A program made the position numbers and the translations under genes. Below, piece after piece: positions 1 through 13,500 of a stretch of 64,000 nt of DNA. The first letter of the stretch is position 1. Each line of letters opens with the position of its first letter. The notes beneath the pieces were generated by a model, which was given only the letters and a program-made list of their open reading frames with translations, made no database searches and was not told where the DNA came from. Origin of the DNA: Aphelocoma coerulescens (lineage: Eukaryota > Chordata > Aves > Passeriformes > Corvidae); NCBI RefSeq assembly GCF_041296385.1, contig NC_091015.1, forward strand, positions 50,658,345 to 50,722,344. Reading direction: 5' to 3'.

Positions 1-1199
1 ACAGATACTCAGCATATTCTCTTAAAAATGATGTGTTTAATTCCACTCATCTACACTATTAACAATTAAGGATCTAAAAGAGCTGGCTGCCCCAACTAAC
101 TTTCTGAGTTTCCTGTGTGAAGTTTTTGTTGTGCTGAAGCTTGAAGGATTGAGTTATCTGACCACATTCATTTTCAAGGCTTGAAAACATTGTGCTTCAC
201 CAGAGCAGTGGAATGGCTGTTGGTTTTGCTGACTTCAAAGTTAAAATAACCAAGCAAAGCTTCAGGCTGATGTGTGATGTAGGACCTCTGGCAGGAACAG
301 CTAGGATGCACATTAAGATGCCAGATTGCTGTGCAGGCAAACAGTGATGAGGCTGTGAAGTCAGAGCCTCCTACCAGCTGGTACCTTGTGTGCCACTGTC
401 CTTGGGAATTCTGTCGATCTTTAGTAGATAGGTGATTGTAGGCTTGTTTCGGCTGTTACAGGAGATGCTTCACTGTCAAAGCTGTGGTAGATCTGTGAAT
501 AAACAAGTTGTTGAAAGAATAGCTGCTTTCTTTTCCACTCTTTTTCAGTTAGTAATTGCAACAGAGTTATGTACTTTTCTTGTACTTTATCTGAAGGGTG
601 ATCCCACTGTAGATTGTTACAAAGGTGCCCAAGGCTTTTCCCAACCCCTGCTGGAATGTCGTATTCATCCTGGCTGTGAATACTGGATCAGCTATACTCA
701 ATTGAGCTACATGGCCACAGGGCACGGACAGGCTCTTGCTTACTTTGTTGGAAGTGTACTTTTTAGTTTGTGTTGGCAGGTGTTGTTGTGCAGCTTACCT
801 TTCTAAGCAGTGGTGATGCTTTTTAGGGGGGGATTTTGTTTCCTCTCAGCCGTTCCTAGCTCCTGGAGTAATTATAAAATGTGAAGATGAGCAGTTCCTG
901 GCCAACTCGAAGGCGCTGACAGAAGTCTCTAATGTAGATCAACTTTTACTGGTTTGTGATGGTGTATTTGGGAGAACAGAGTACAGTGCTGATATGAAGC
1001 TGAAAGCAGTAGGGCAGGTCCTACAGAAGCAGAGTATTGATAGATAGTGCCTTTAAGGAAATACTTCTAGTTCTTAACTCCCCTTATTTTAAAGCAGCTA
1101 GAGTAGCTGTTCTTCTCTGAAATTGAAGAAAAATATATCAGTTAAGACCTTGATATTGAATTAGCTGAAAGAACCCCAGTTACTGAAATCAAATAGTGA

Positions 1200-1202
<3 letters not shown>

Positions 1203-1252
<50 letters not shown>
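1203..1252. repeat. (TA)25 microsatellite
   Basis: Uninterrupted TA dinucleotide run in CMTM8 intron 1, self-complementary and likely length-variable. Confidence 0.98.
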
Positions 1253-1256
<4 letters not shown>

Positions 1257-1376
1257 GCATTGGGTTTTGGTCAAACGTTTTCCACCAGTTTAGTATGTTC
1301 TTTTTTTTTCTCTGAGAGAAAATGTGCTTTAACAGAGCATGACTAGAGATCCCAAGATCTCTCTTTCAAAATTTGC

Positions 1377-1450
1377 TGTGCATATTCAGCGGTATCGGAG
1401 TTGTGTACCCTAAACCAGCCTGTTCCAATTGCTGTGCCTTGTGTGCACAA
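1377..1450 (+). repeat. Diverged direct repeat, copy 1
   Basis: A 33-bp core beginning tgtgcatattcagcggtatc matches the copy near 2339 with about five mismatches. Weaker similarity follows for 40 bp. Confidence 0.65.
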
Positions 1451-2338
1451 ACTGACCCTTCAGGATATTTCTGACCCTCAGAACTGATCCCCCAGCTCAT
1501 AGCACAGTCCTTCTGCTAAAGATTTAGAAACCTGTAAATAAGACCAGCATGTAATTCAGTATCAGGAGCTTGCAGAATGGTAGATCTTTTCCAGTCTAAG
1601 CACTGAGTTCTGAAGCACAGCTGCTGTGGTAGGAGCATCCCTTTGCTTCTGGTGTCCCTTCTCTGGGACACCTGTGACATGGACAGGGAAGAGGCCTGTT
1701 TTTAGTAATATCTGCTATCGGTACAGCTACTCATTTGCCAGATCCCATGTCCATGTTAAAGCTGAGCTAGGGGTGTTAAACAATGGTGCTAAATGCTCTG
1801 AGAGTTTGCACTGTGGGGCTGCATAAATATTTGATTTTTGCTGCTGTCAGTCAGCGATGTGCAAGAGGGGTTCAGTCTGTGTCTCCTGTCTCTGAAACTG
1901 GAGCTCTCTTCTCTGTGTAGACAAAGGGCAAATCTGTGTTATTCTTTGACCAAAGAGAATGGAAAAGCAGAAAGTTACCACATAAATTAAATATTCCAAC
2001 CCCTTAAATGAAGGATCTTGATCAGGTTTTGTTCCCACTTCCCTAATTTGCATACTGTGAAGACGAATTGACTGCTGTGTGGATTTCCATGTGTGCTGGT
2101 AACCAGCCTACATCTGCACTGAGACTGTGGTTTAATGGCACAGTAAATTCAGCTTAACAGTTCCTACTAAGGGATTCTTTGTAGTGCTGCAAAGCACTGG
2201 TCTGCTATTAACTCAGTCTGCTGTTTCAAATTTGTTCAAAAAGAGTTAGCTTTAGAAAGACAGGTTTTATGATGGATCAGGTATTATATGTCCCTTTGTA
2301 GCTGCTTTAGAGCCTGTGTAAATGTGGGATGAGGCTGA

Positions 2339-2423
2339 CTGTGCATATTCAGCAGTAATAGAGTTATGTACTCAGACCTGGTTCAGCTTAATTCTGTAAT
2401 GCCTTTTGGTCTAGCACTGCACA
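2339..2423 (+). repeat. Diverged direct repeat, copy 2
   Basis: Starts tgtgcatattcagcagtaat. Partner of the copy at 1377, 962 bp away, same orientation. Confidence 0.65.
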
Positions 2424-4024
2424 CATCTAGAATGAATGAACTCAGAAATACAGCCTGAAGTGTTGGCTAAATTACCTGGTGCTGACAGATTTCCGTTGCC
2501 TTTGACGTCTGCCTCTGTGACCAGAGCAGGTGCAAGGTTTCCTGCCTCTCACTTGGAAAGAACTGGGGTCAGTTTATTTCAGTGGAAAAAGCAAAATAGA
2601 AAATTCCACTGGGTTTTGGGGAGGCCTTTGGAAACTGGCATAAAATGCAATTTTGGTGCACGGAAGCTTATCCAAAGCATTTATATACAGAAGTAGTGGT
2701 GCTTGCTGGACAGTGCAGGGGCTTCTTACTCTGGAAATTTGGATTTACTGGCCTTAGTTGGCCATTGACTATTGCAAATTAATTTATCTGCATCTCTCTA
2801 ACTTCTCAGAATGTCTCATTCATGGAATATGTGTGCTAATCTTTGTAAGGCACACAGGTCCATTGGTGAAAAGTAGTATAGAAGATATAAGTGGTGTTAC
2901 GGAAGGTCTTTAGATGAGAAAATGAGATGTCAATTGTCTGGGTTGACACTGAAGTAAAAATACATCATATAAAATAATTGATACTGATTCCTACAGTGTA
3001 GCACCACCAGTCCCCCTGGAGGATTTACCGTTTCAAAATGAGCAAGTATAGTGATTTCTAGAGATATCTTTTGAGTGTTTCTTTTCTGTAAAATGATGGC
3101 CCAGAAAAGCTACGTTTATCTTCCTGGGACTTTTATGGCCAAGAAAAATGATGGCTACTGATACCTTCTCAGAGCTTTAAATCAACTTCTCAAGTCAAGC
3201 ACTATGGATCACTTTGGGAAGTGGAGAGTTTTGTGGTTGCCATGGATGTAGTTATAAAAATATTTACTTTCTAGCAGGATGACATTGATCTCTTCAGATT
3301 GTTGCTTCACACCAGTGTGTTGCTAGATGCAGTCTCTTGTAAAACTTGTGTTTTTGAGGCTTGTGATGGCTATTTGACCTTAACAAAAACAAATACTTAC
3401 ATAGTGTGGAAAGAAGGCTGTTATGCTGCTGCTGCATGTGAGGTCTTGTGATGGTGTAAATTTTAGTAAATTATAATTACAGTTGCATTTCTTTATGCTG
3501 TTCTATGCACATTATTCTTTTAAATGCCCAGAATAAAATAGATACTTGAAATAGAAGCCTGATAGAAAGTTATTTACTTTATTAGCACCACATAAATTTG
3601 CAGTTCAAATTTATGTTTCTGGACAATAAAAATAATTTTGATCAATGTTTCATTATTCTTTTTAAAATGTGAGACCTTTGAAAGTTTAATTCATAAAGGA
3701 AATACTGTTGAATTTTTTTATTCTAGTAGACTGGTGAGCCTGACAATATTAAACAGATATTGAAAGTTATGCCAGATCTAAGATATTGAGGCTGTCAAAA
3801 CCAGAACAACTGGATGTGTGCAAGTGTTTGTTCAATAGGCTTTTCATCTTTTTCCTGAAAGATGCATCAAACTCATCTACAGATATTCAAGGGTTGAATT
3901 AAGTCAGCAATAAAATCACATAAATGTTAAGAAAAATAGAAGTAATACAGGGGGGATGATCTACTATGGAAAAACTAAAAGACAAAAATTTTACTTAAAA
4001 CTCTTCTTGCATTTAGCTTTTTCG

Positions 4025-4045
4025 TTTTTTTTTTTTTTTTTTTTT
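4025..4045. repeat. T21 homopolymer
   Basis: Pure T run in CMTM8 intron 1. No reverse-complement poly(A) signal lies next to it, so it does not look like the tail of an antisense retrocopy. Confidence 0.9.
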
Positions 4046-6110
4046 CAGTTGAAAGTTTTGTGTATAGATACCATCTTCCTCCTGCCCTCTCGTTTCTTGG
4101 AATAGCCCTCAGAAGCATGGAGGGAGTTCCACAGAGCCCCTTTCCTCACCTGAGTAGCAGCAAGATTTTCTCTTCTTTCAGGAACAGTAGAGATTTTTTT
4201 TTTTCTTATAATGTGATTTTTCCTCCAGTCATAGCATGTCTGCTTGCAAGAAGTTGACAACACTGAGCTACCTCCTGATGTGTTAAACAAGTGCTTTGCC
4301 TAGAGGAGATGTACACAAGCACAACCTTAAAATTATTCACTTTGAATTACTGAATGGAAAAAATACAAGTTCTGTAGTGACTAGTCAGTCACTTCATCCA
4401 GCAGCTTCATGTTCCTATGCATGAATAAGAAAACACACAATGTAAAGTCTCAGCTCTCTCCTTTGCTCTTGATCAGACAAAACTCTCGCTGAAGTCAGGT
4501 TTCAGTTCTGCCATTTTTAGGTGCTGTTGTTCCACTCCTAACCTTTAACTGTCCTTAGTGAAGTGAATACACACATCTATATGATTTCCATCTTCCTTTA
4601 GGATCCTATAGTTATTTGAAGTTCTGTTTCCTTTAAGGGCTTTGGTTTCCTGGACAAGATCAGGGTGTTTGCTTGGGAAGAGAGAACTGTTTGGGGGACA
4701 CAAGAAAACAGAACCTTCTGAACGTGCTCCAAGAGATGATAGAAGGGCTGACGCAGTAGGAGGGTGAAAATGCCTCTTAAACTGAATGAAGATATTTTAC
4801 CGAAGGTCAAAAATGCAAAATATTCTCAATACGTCAGAGTTAGCATAGAACATATAGGAAATGTCATTATCTCTTCATGAGAAAAATGCTTTAAAGTCAT
4901 ACTTAAACATCACCTTTGTTCTTGGGTGGATAGTGAATATGATATAAATCCTTCTCCCTCCCCCTCCCCAACTCTAGAAATTTTTTTTTTTTTTGGTACC
5001 TGCAAAAATTCTTATGCGCACAAACCTAATTTTAAATAATCTTTTTGGGCCTCACCCTGTGTCTGTATGATAGTGAAATGTGCAGTCCTCCCATTATTCC
5101 TAATGGAATAGGCCGAGCTTCCTAGGTGCTTATCTTTAGCATGGTGCTGTGGCTGGGTGTGAGTCATGAGGGTAAATGCTGAGGCTAAAACCATCATGGT
5201 CTGAGGAGAAAGGTTGATTATATAGTTGCAGAGAAACTGTGACTGCATCCCTGAAAATTGCCTTTTTCCAGCTGTGCCCCAGGAATCCCACATCCCTGGG
5301 TAATAGTACTATGGGAACTGAGTTGCTTGTGAAGACAGTGGTATTGCCAGATACCTGATGATGGTGCATTTTGCCCTAAAATTAATTCAGGTCCTGGATT
5401 TGTCTGTGTCCCTTTTCTTTGTGGTTGTTGGTTTGTTGTTCAGTTGGAACTTTTTTCCTCCCACTGTGTTATATTCTCTTTTTCTGCACTGGCATTCCTG
5501 CTTTCTGTTTGAAATTATTTATTATACACTGTTAAGACCTCAGATTAGAGGGTCTTGAAGTAGTGTATGCCTATCTAAAACACCCATGTTTTCTGTTTTC
5601 CATGCAGTGTATGATGAACAGGTGTATTTGTTGGCAGTGTAGTAAGAATGCAAGTGGGAAAAGAACACAGAAGGAAGTTGTCTGAGGGTCACGCAGGATT
5701 CTTGCAAAATCATTAATGGCCCCCAGGTTTCTGAGTTTGTTAACAAAATGCTGCTTCTCCAGCAAAAGCGGATGCCTTTTACTCCCTGCCCTTTGGATGG
5801 GAACACTCCTGTGTACCTGGGGAGCCTGCTGATGTGTCTGCTCTGTTCTGTGCTCTGAACCGCCTATGTAGCACCAACAGGCACGGTTGGAGCAGTGGTG
5901 GCTCAAAGGTTCTTAAAAATTGGATTCCCAAAACCACAGAAAAATTCTCTTGGGGACTCTGAACCCTTCAGAATGGGAAGTGTGGAGGGAATGATGATGT
6001 GTTGTTCTTGTTTGTTGATTGCCTTCTCGTTCAGGCTACTGTTCTTTCCTGCTCTCTGCTGGGAATAACAGTGCCATATATTTAGTTTATAATGGTCATG
6101 TATATAAATA

Positions 6111-6172
6111 TGCATACATATATATATATACATGCATATACACACATACTTTATATATATATATATATATAT
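6111..6172. repeat. Interrupted (TA)n/(CA)n microsatellite
   Basis: TA runs at 6119-6130 and about 6152-6172, separated by catgcatatacacacatac. Confidence 0.95.
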
Positions 6173-6293
6173 GGGTTTTAGCTTCATTTTATTTTGGATA
6201 AAGTACATGTTGTATTGTGTGGTATTTCCACGCTTTTTCCCCTTTGAATTCCAGAAAAACAGCTGTAAGCGTGTCCTTGCAGAGAGGACCTAG

Positions 6294-6315
6294 CCCCCCC
6301 CCCCCCTTTTTTTTT
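6294..6315. repeat. C13-T9 homopolymer junction
   Basis: Thirteen C followed directly by nine T. The length is prone to sequencing error. Confidence 0.9.
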
Positions 6316-6872
6316 CCTAGGGTCAAATAGCAAATACATTTTAGCATCCATCAGGCCTTTGGCAAGGTAGTTCTGTTCCTGTGGCCTGAGCCAGTTCCCA
6401 TGGAAGCTGCTGGCACTAATTCACCTGCCTCTGAAAGGACCAGATCAGGTATATGGCTCTTAAAACTCCAGTGAAGGAGGGTCTGAGTAAGGAAAGAATC
6501 AAGTCACTGCTTTCAGTGGCAGCTGGGTCTGGTCCAAGCAAAGTTTGGTGTTAGGCTTATGTTAATAAACTTAAAGAGGCTGAGCTCTTGGTTCTACACT
6601 CATTTATACTGTACCCTGGCTTTGCCAGAGCTCTTCACTGCACAGGCTTGGATCAGTCCTGGGCGTGACTGCATTTTTGCCAAGCTAGAGCACAATATTG
6701 AGTGTTTACACTGACCCTTTTGCAAGGTATGGGTGTGCAGATGACACTGATGCAACCACAGGTTTGCTGAGAGAAAAATCTTCAGAGCAAAACAAAACTA
6801 GTTTCAACAAATTGGTATTGTTAGAGATACGTTGTCTGAGCAGTTTGTTCTGGCCAGCCACAATGTTTCTGG

Positions 6873-6898
6873 TCTGATTTAAGATGTCCTAAATCAGA
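6873..6898. repeat. Perfect hairpin, 9-bp arms, 8-nt loop
   Basis: TCTGATTTA (6873-6881) and TAAATCAGA (6890-6898) around agatgtcc. Confidence 0.9.
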
Positions 6899-9800
6899 TT
6901 TTGTAGAACTGAGATGAACTAAGTAAGCATGGTAATAATCAGTAAGGTGTCAGTCTCTGGATATATCCTAATCTAGTTAGGAAGAACAAATAAATTGGGA
7001 ACATCCAGAGTAGGACCCTGGAAAGAGGCCATGTGGGAAAAGCAGTTTCTCTGATCATATCCTGGTAATTGCTTCTTGTGTTTAAGTGTTAGCCTAATGT
7101 GCACAGCTTGAAAGGAAATCTGTCAAGAACCTCTGCTTCATACCCGAAAATAAGAACAGCTTGTATCATCCATCCACTTTAAATGTGACTGCTGTGTCCA
7201 GGCCTGAATTTAAATATATTCAAAGTGACACTGTTTCTGCACAGATCATTTATTTAGCCTCGAAGTTATACAGCTGCTATCAGGCTCCCTTTTTTTTCTT
7301 TCTTTTTTTTTCCTTTATCTTTTTTCCTGTATGTGTATATAATGTTCACAAGAGAGAGTCCCTTTAATATATATTTTAGCATATGTTCTCTACTTTCAAC
7401 AATAATGCTATTCCAAAGGCTTCAGCTCCTATAGCAGGTAATAGCTGAATGGGGCAGCACAGTTTTGAGACAAGTATGAGGAGCTGTAGGTGAAACTTAA
7501 AAATGGAGATAGAGTGTTGCAGGCAAGAATTCAGCACAGGGGGACAGGGGAACAGGTTAAAAAAAAAAGCCTTTTAGCAAAAGAAAAACCTCTACAATGT
7601 GTCTTTAAAATTACACTTCAGCTGATAACATCAGCTTTGGTTGTGCCCAGCCAGAGACTGCCACTGTAGGGCAGACTGACAAGGATCAGGTGAGGAGAAG
7701 GTGAGTCTGTGGTGGATGCCTGTTACTACTGCTGTAGGTTGGAAGGCATAAACAAATGCACAGTTGTCCTTTACAGGTTCAGGACACAACTGTGATACAT
7801 GCTGAGAAGAGTGGTGCTATAATTCAATCCTTAGTGGGGAAAAAACCACCAAAAAATGTCAGCACTGATTTAGTTGTAGTTTAATTTGTAAACTGTGAGG
7901 TACATTGCTACCAGTAACCCTGTGTGCTGTTTCAAAGAGCTGACATGTGTATAGGCACTTAATAAACAATTAAAAAACATTATTATGTTATTAAGGTCTT
8001 TGAAATTAAGAAGCGTCAAAATTAGTTTTACCCTGGCAGTGTTGGTTTGATATTGAATTGTGTGCAGGTACTGGAATCCAGTCAAAACCTGCTTGATCAT
8101 GTTATTTTTATCAAGAAACTTCCCTCATGGTCATTGCACAGAAGAGTTTTTCTAGGCGTGACTGGGATATTGTGCACACAGCATTGGAGGAAGTCATGTT
8201 GTGAGTAAGGAAAGGGATTATTCAAAGGGAGAGGATGGTCTCCTGGCTAATTGCTTCCTTGGAAAATTTGATTTTATCTTCTGCTTGCACCACAATGTTC
8301 CTGTGGAATGCTAGACGAGGCAAGTAAGCCCTACATTTCATTGTGTTCACTCTACTCCTTGTTTTCTGAATCCCCAGCTTTGGGTCTGAGTTGCAGAAAA
8401 AATTATTCTCAGGTGTGTCTGAAAGTCAGAGCTATGTTCTAAAGATGCAAAACCCAGTGCAATATTAAATGCTGTTGGAAAAGAGTTTTCCAGAAATTTG
8501 GTGAGCATTGGCTTTTGATCTTCATTTTAGTGCACCATCTAAAACTGGGATACCACACTATTCTATCTCACAGAGATGTGTTTAATAGTTTATTGGTCAA
8601 CTTGTGGGACAATACAGATAACACACTGTTTTTAAAGAGCCCAAGCAGATGCAAAGCTGAGTTGCAAGTCTGCAGGCCACAGAAGTAAACAGGCAGAAGG
8701 CAAAATAAGGGAAAGCATTCGTTCTTAAGGAGGCTTTCCCTTCTGTTGCTGCATGCCAGTGGTGGTGTGGAGAAGGGTAAAGTATGTGGTCAGGTAATTA
8801 CAGACTATACCATAATGTATTCTTAACTAAGGATAGAATTAAGATGTGTGAAGAACTCGTTTCTGGAAGTGTTGCATACTTAGCTGCAAGTATTTCAGCA
8901 TGTTTGTCTCTCTCTCATCCACCCTTCTGCCTCTGTCCCAAGTCCTAATTTTCCATCTCTCTTCTGTGGTGAGTTTGGTTTTGTTGTCTCCCGGCCTCAT
9001 TTCTTCAAGCCCTCTTGTCCAGCAGCTCAGGGCAACTTGCCGAAGGCCTGCTTTGCATGATTTTCATCTGCTCTTCTTCAGACTTGACCCAGAAAATCAA
9101 CATAGAAAATGCAGCTCCTACACTAAGAAGTTGGCAAAATGTTGTTTTAAGAGAGGAGGTGTTGGGCAACTGAAAGAACAGGCTCTGCTCATTTTGACAT
9201 AACCATCTTTAATGGTTTCATAAAGCTGTAGGTGGACAAAACTATGAAAAATACCAGTCTTTTAGAACAGTATTAGAAATACTTGTAGTGATACAGTGAT
9301 TTAGGAGGTTGTTGGTGAATATTGTGACATGTTTAGTTCTTACATTCTTCCAGAATGTTTTTAATGTTTAAATATTTTTAAAACAAAAGGCATAAAACAA
9401 GCTGGACAGAGCTGGATATTTTGAGATCTACCACAATCTTATGATCACCTTAAGGAAAGATTTTTAGAAAAAGGCTGAAAAGCTCTTCAATAGAAGAGAT
9501 TCAGGATGCATGGAAAAGCAAGATCTCAGTTGGAATTTCTGATTGATGTTTCAAAGCCTCTCTATGTGCATAAGCCATGTTCATTGGACTGTGCAGTACA
9601 GTCACAACAGTTATTGTGGGTTGCCAGTTGACCTCCAAGATGAAAATATTTCCCTTTCCCCGTGCTGTTACTAAGATACAGAGCAGTAGAAATCAATACA
9701 TTAATCAGTGTTCTTTTTATTTCTCCTAATGCATGGGAATGAGCTTGGATGCCAAATAAAATTCACACTTGACAGAAAGAGAGTTGTCATTGGGAAACTA

Positions 9801-10494
9801 CTATATTTCGTTTTGGAAAAACCGCAATCCTTATTTCACTCTTTTGAGTACATTCTTATATTGGTGGGACTTAAAAGGCAGTGTGCAAGAGGAAAGTAAT
9901 GATCTGCTTGAAGAGATGACTCCTCTTGTGGTGTGTTTTCTGTTTGAAATATGAAATATCCATGTAAAGATGCATAAAACTAAACTTGAACATATGATAC
10001 AGACCTATGGAACTGTAATTGAATGGTGAAACTTGAGTGGAAGCCATGAGTGGAACAGTGATAAACAGCTTATATGTTACTAGGTACAATTTCATTGTTT
10101 CATTTGGTATATTGAAAGGATTTTCTCTGTTTAACTTCCCAGCAAAAATGGTAGGAATCTTAGTCAGGAGAATGAGGCTTCCAAGCAGTTTTTTCAAACT
10201 GGGGATTTCTTCCTAGACTTTGGCCGTCATGAAACGTGACCAGACGCTTGTACAAAGAACTTGACGTTCTCTTTATGCAGTTAACAGACAACTATCTAGC
10301 AAATGTTTGCCTGAAGTAAGCAAGTCAAGATAATGTGTTAAAGGTGAGATGGGGTCTCTTGTAAAGTGTTTTACCAGCTCAAGTTAAAATTAAACTGAGT
10401 ACACCATGATAAATGAGAAGAAATTCTCTAGGCTTGGTTACATCTAATTTTCACTTTCTTATTAAGCTGTATGGTAGAATGCTAATCTCAGGGG

Positions 10495-10556
10495 AAAAAA
10501 ACCAGAAACCAAACAAAAAATCCCCCACCCCCCAAAAAACCCCAACCCACCCCAAC
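10495..10556. repeat. A/C-rich low-complexity tract
   Basis: About 60 bases with a single G, with C runs of 4-6 separated by A runs. The minus strand is G-rich with at least four G-runs. Confidence 0.8.
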
Positions 10557-13500
10557 TATGCCTGAAGTAATTTTCACTCTAAAAACTGACCTTCATTTCT
10601 AAATGCCCCTTCAATTTAGGTCTCAGTTAAAAAAAGATGGTGGAGAAGTGAATTTAAAAAGAACACTTAATTTTGACTATGCTGGTTGCTGTTTTTGTAG
10701 ATTACATGTGTTACATAGACAATGTACACGAGCAAGAAGACCCTGAGAACTGGTGCAGATAGGAGGAGTTGATGGGAACAAAATCAGATTAAGATCTAAT
10801 GTACACAAACAATATTGTTATGAAGAGAAGTTTATAATGAATCAGTTCTTGATGCTATTAAAACCTGTTGAGAATTTCCCATTGGCTTTGGTCATCCCGA
10901 CGTATCTGCACATGAAATGAAAAGAACATGAAAGCCAACCTACCGTGAAGTCTGTGTGCTCTAATCAGCACTGACATTGTTTGTCAGACTCTTAAAGACC
11001 AGCAGCTCCTTTCCGACAGTCGTTTCCTACCCACTTGTTAGCATTGGGTAAAGGGCGGCTCTGTTGTTGCTTCCGTTCAGCACTGAGGAAAAGGGTATGC
11101 CCAGAAACTTTCCCCACTGGTTTCTTCTGCCAAGGCCATGGATTAGTCTGATTAAAGAGATCACCTCCCTTAAGACCTTTCCTCTCCAATATCCCTGCAT
11201 GGAGCATTTACTGTAAGATTAGATTTGGATTAGGAGGAGCCTTATTAACTGTTTTTACCATTTTTGTGTTGACCTTTTGTGTTGTGCTAAAATTGACTTT
11301 GGGAAAATAAAAGGCACTTTTAAGTAACAAGATTACCCAAAAAATTCCTAAAAGCACTGTCATGCTAGCTGTTTCATGTGCACAGTTTCTCTGGCTTGAA
11401 CAGTGTAGCTGATAGATGATGAAAGGGGTAGCTGTTCAGATCCATTGCTTGGACATGCTCTTTTATAACTGAATTGTCTTAATTTACGTATTTCTTTAAA
11501 GCTTCCTATAGTCAAATATCCCACAGTATCAGGAGAGAGTTTATTTTGTAATGAAACACCGGTCATTTTTTTATGTCCACATTGTGATTCTATTAAATCC
11601 TATGTGTCAAAACAGCTCAGCATCACAAATATCAATCTAAATGTGTTTATTCAGTACAACAAATGGGTTTGTCCCATAGCTGTCCTGCCTTATCACTGGA
11701 TTATCAAACGATATATGCCTTTTCCTGTATCAAAGACAAATTGCTATGCATGTTGTGTTCTTCCTTTTCCCTTCGTGTGAACTAGAAAAGCTCCCAGCTT
11801 GTGATGTCTTTCAGTGCCCTAATTCCTTTTTGGTTTCTTGGTTTTATGTGCTAAGACCTGTAATATTGTTGGCAGTAGGAGGTTACATTATATGCACATG
11901 TGTTTGTGCACGTTTCGTCATAGTGGGCTGAGTTTTCAGTCTTGTGGATGTGGGCATTTTGATATAGCAATAATTCATAGCTTGAAGAAAGGGGTATCTG
12001 TAAAGTACTACTTTTTTAGTCACATTATAAATATGGATACTTTTTTTTTTTTAGTTATTTAAAGAATTTTCCTATTTTGATTTGAAACTAATAATATCAG
12101 GTTTTGCAGGGAAAATGTGCTAAGTATCTCTGACTGCACACAGACTTTTTGAACAAAAAGCTGCCATGTCATTATACAGGCTTTCCCTTCCCCCCTCAGT
12201 GGGAAAACAGGAACTTCTGAGGGGGCAGTAAATAGCTGAAATACTCAACAAAGAGCACTTGAACAAAAGGCTGGTAACACCTCTTTATTGTATCTGCACT
12301 ATTGTCAGTCTAGGGAAGAAAATATTGAGCAGAAGAAAGCTGTTATCCAAATCTGAGGAAATAGAAAAGGGAAAAGGTGTGGAAGTTAGCTAAGTAAATA
12401 CAGTTTAGTTGGTTGTGTATATTGGGATGGTAGAATATAAACAACACTACAGGAAAAGGCTTGGGTTTTTCAGAAGAACCATTGGGGTGGGAAGGGAAAG
12501 CTGTAAGCTTGCATAGTGATATGAAGGTTTTTCATTCAAAAAGCTTGTGTGAAAAGATATTTAGTATGTTTTTCCCCCAAAGCAAGTGCAGAGCACACCC
12601 TCACTCAGCCTGTACCCCCTCAGCAACTTGGCTATTGCTACCTTACCTAGAGGTCTCCTCCTCATAACCTTGGCATGTGTGCTGCATCACTTGCTGCTCA
12701 TAAACTGCAGCTCAGATGCAGACAGCCTTTGACAAAGCCAGTTGCTGCATTTTTGGAGATTGGTACTGCCAGCTGCCTGCACTGACCCAGCAGCTGACCC
12801 AGCCACAGTTCCCCTCACCTCAGCCGTGATGAGCTGTGACCTGAGCGCTGCAGAGGCGGTTGACTCGTAAACTGTAGCAAATTTGGTGGTGGAGTCTGAC
12901 AAGGTGACTGCCCTCCATTTATCTGCCTTTCTCATCAGCCAGTGGTCGCTGCTGTGGTAGCCTTGTCCTCCCTTCTCACAGCTTAGTCTGTGCATGAGAC
13001 TGTGCCCTGGGACAGAGCTGGTGTCCTGGTCTGCTCACTCAGCTCCTGTAGCGCAGGGGATGAGCGGAGGTTGGATGGGATGGAGAGCAAGCAGTGCTAT
13101 CTCAGTCCAATAGTTTGATGTTGTGCTGAGGAGATTTCCCTGAAATTTAGGACAAACCTGGGCAAGGACTGTGGGCACACTTTACTAGATATGTCTGGGG
13201 GTTGTACCAGCTTTTGGTCTAACAACATGCTTGTCTCCCAGAGGAAAATGCTACGCTGACAGAGGAGCTAGAAGGAGAATGTATGGGAAATACCTTTCCA
13301 CTAAGAGGTGTAATTGCTCTGAACACTTTCACGCATGTGAGATTCACTAATCCATAGTAATCCCTGTAGTTTGTAGCTTTCTGACATCTGTGAGCTGTAT
13401 TGGAAAATCAGATTTAGAGGAGAAATGGGATCAAAAATGCTTGAGAACGCAAAATATATTAGCTGTATTGTGGGGACCGTGAAGCATGAGTGCACGCAGT

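Noticed and set aside
4025..4075. T21 run as the tail of an antisense processed pseudogene
   Set aside because: No reverse-complement poly(A) signal beside it and no coding similarity beyond.
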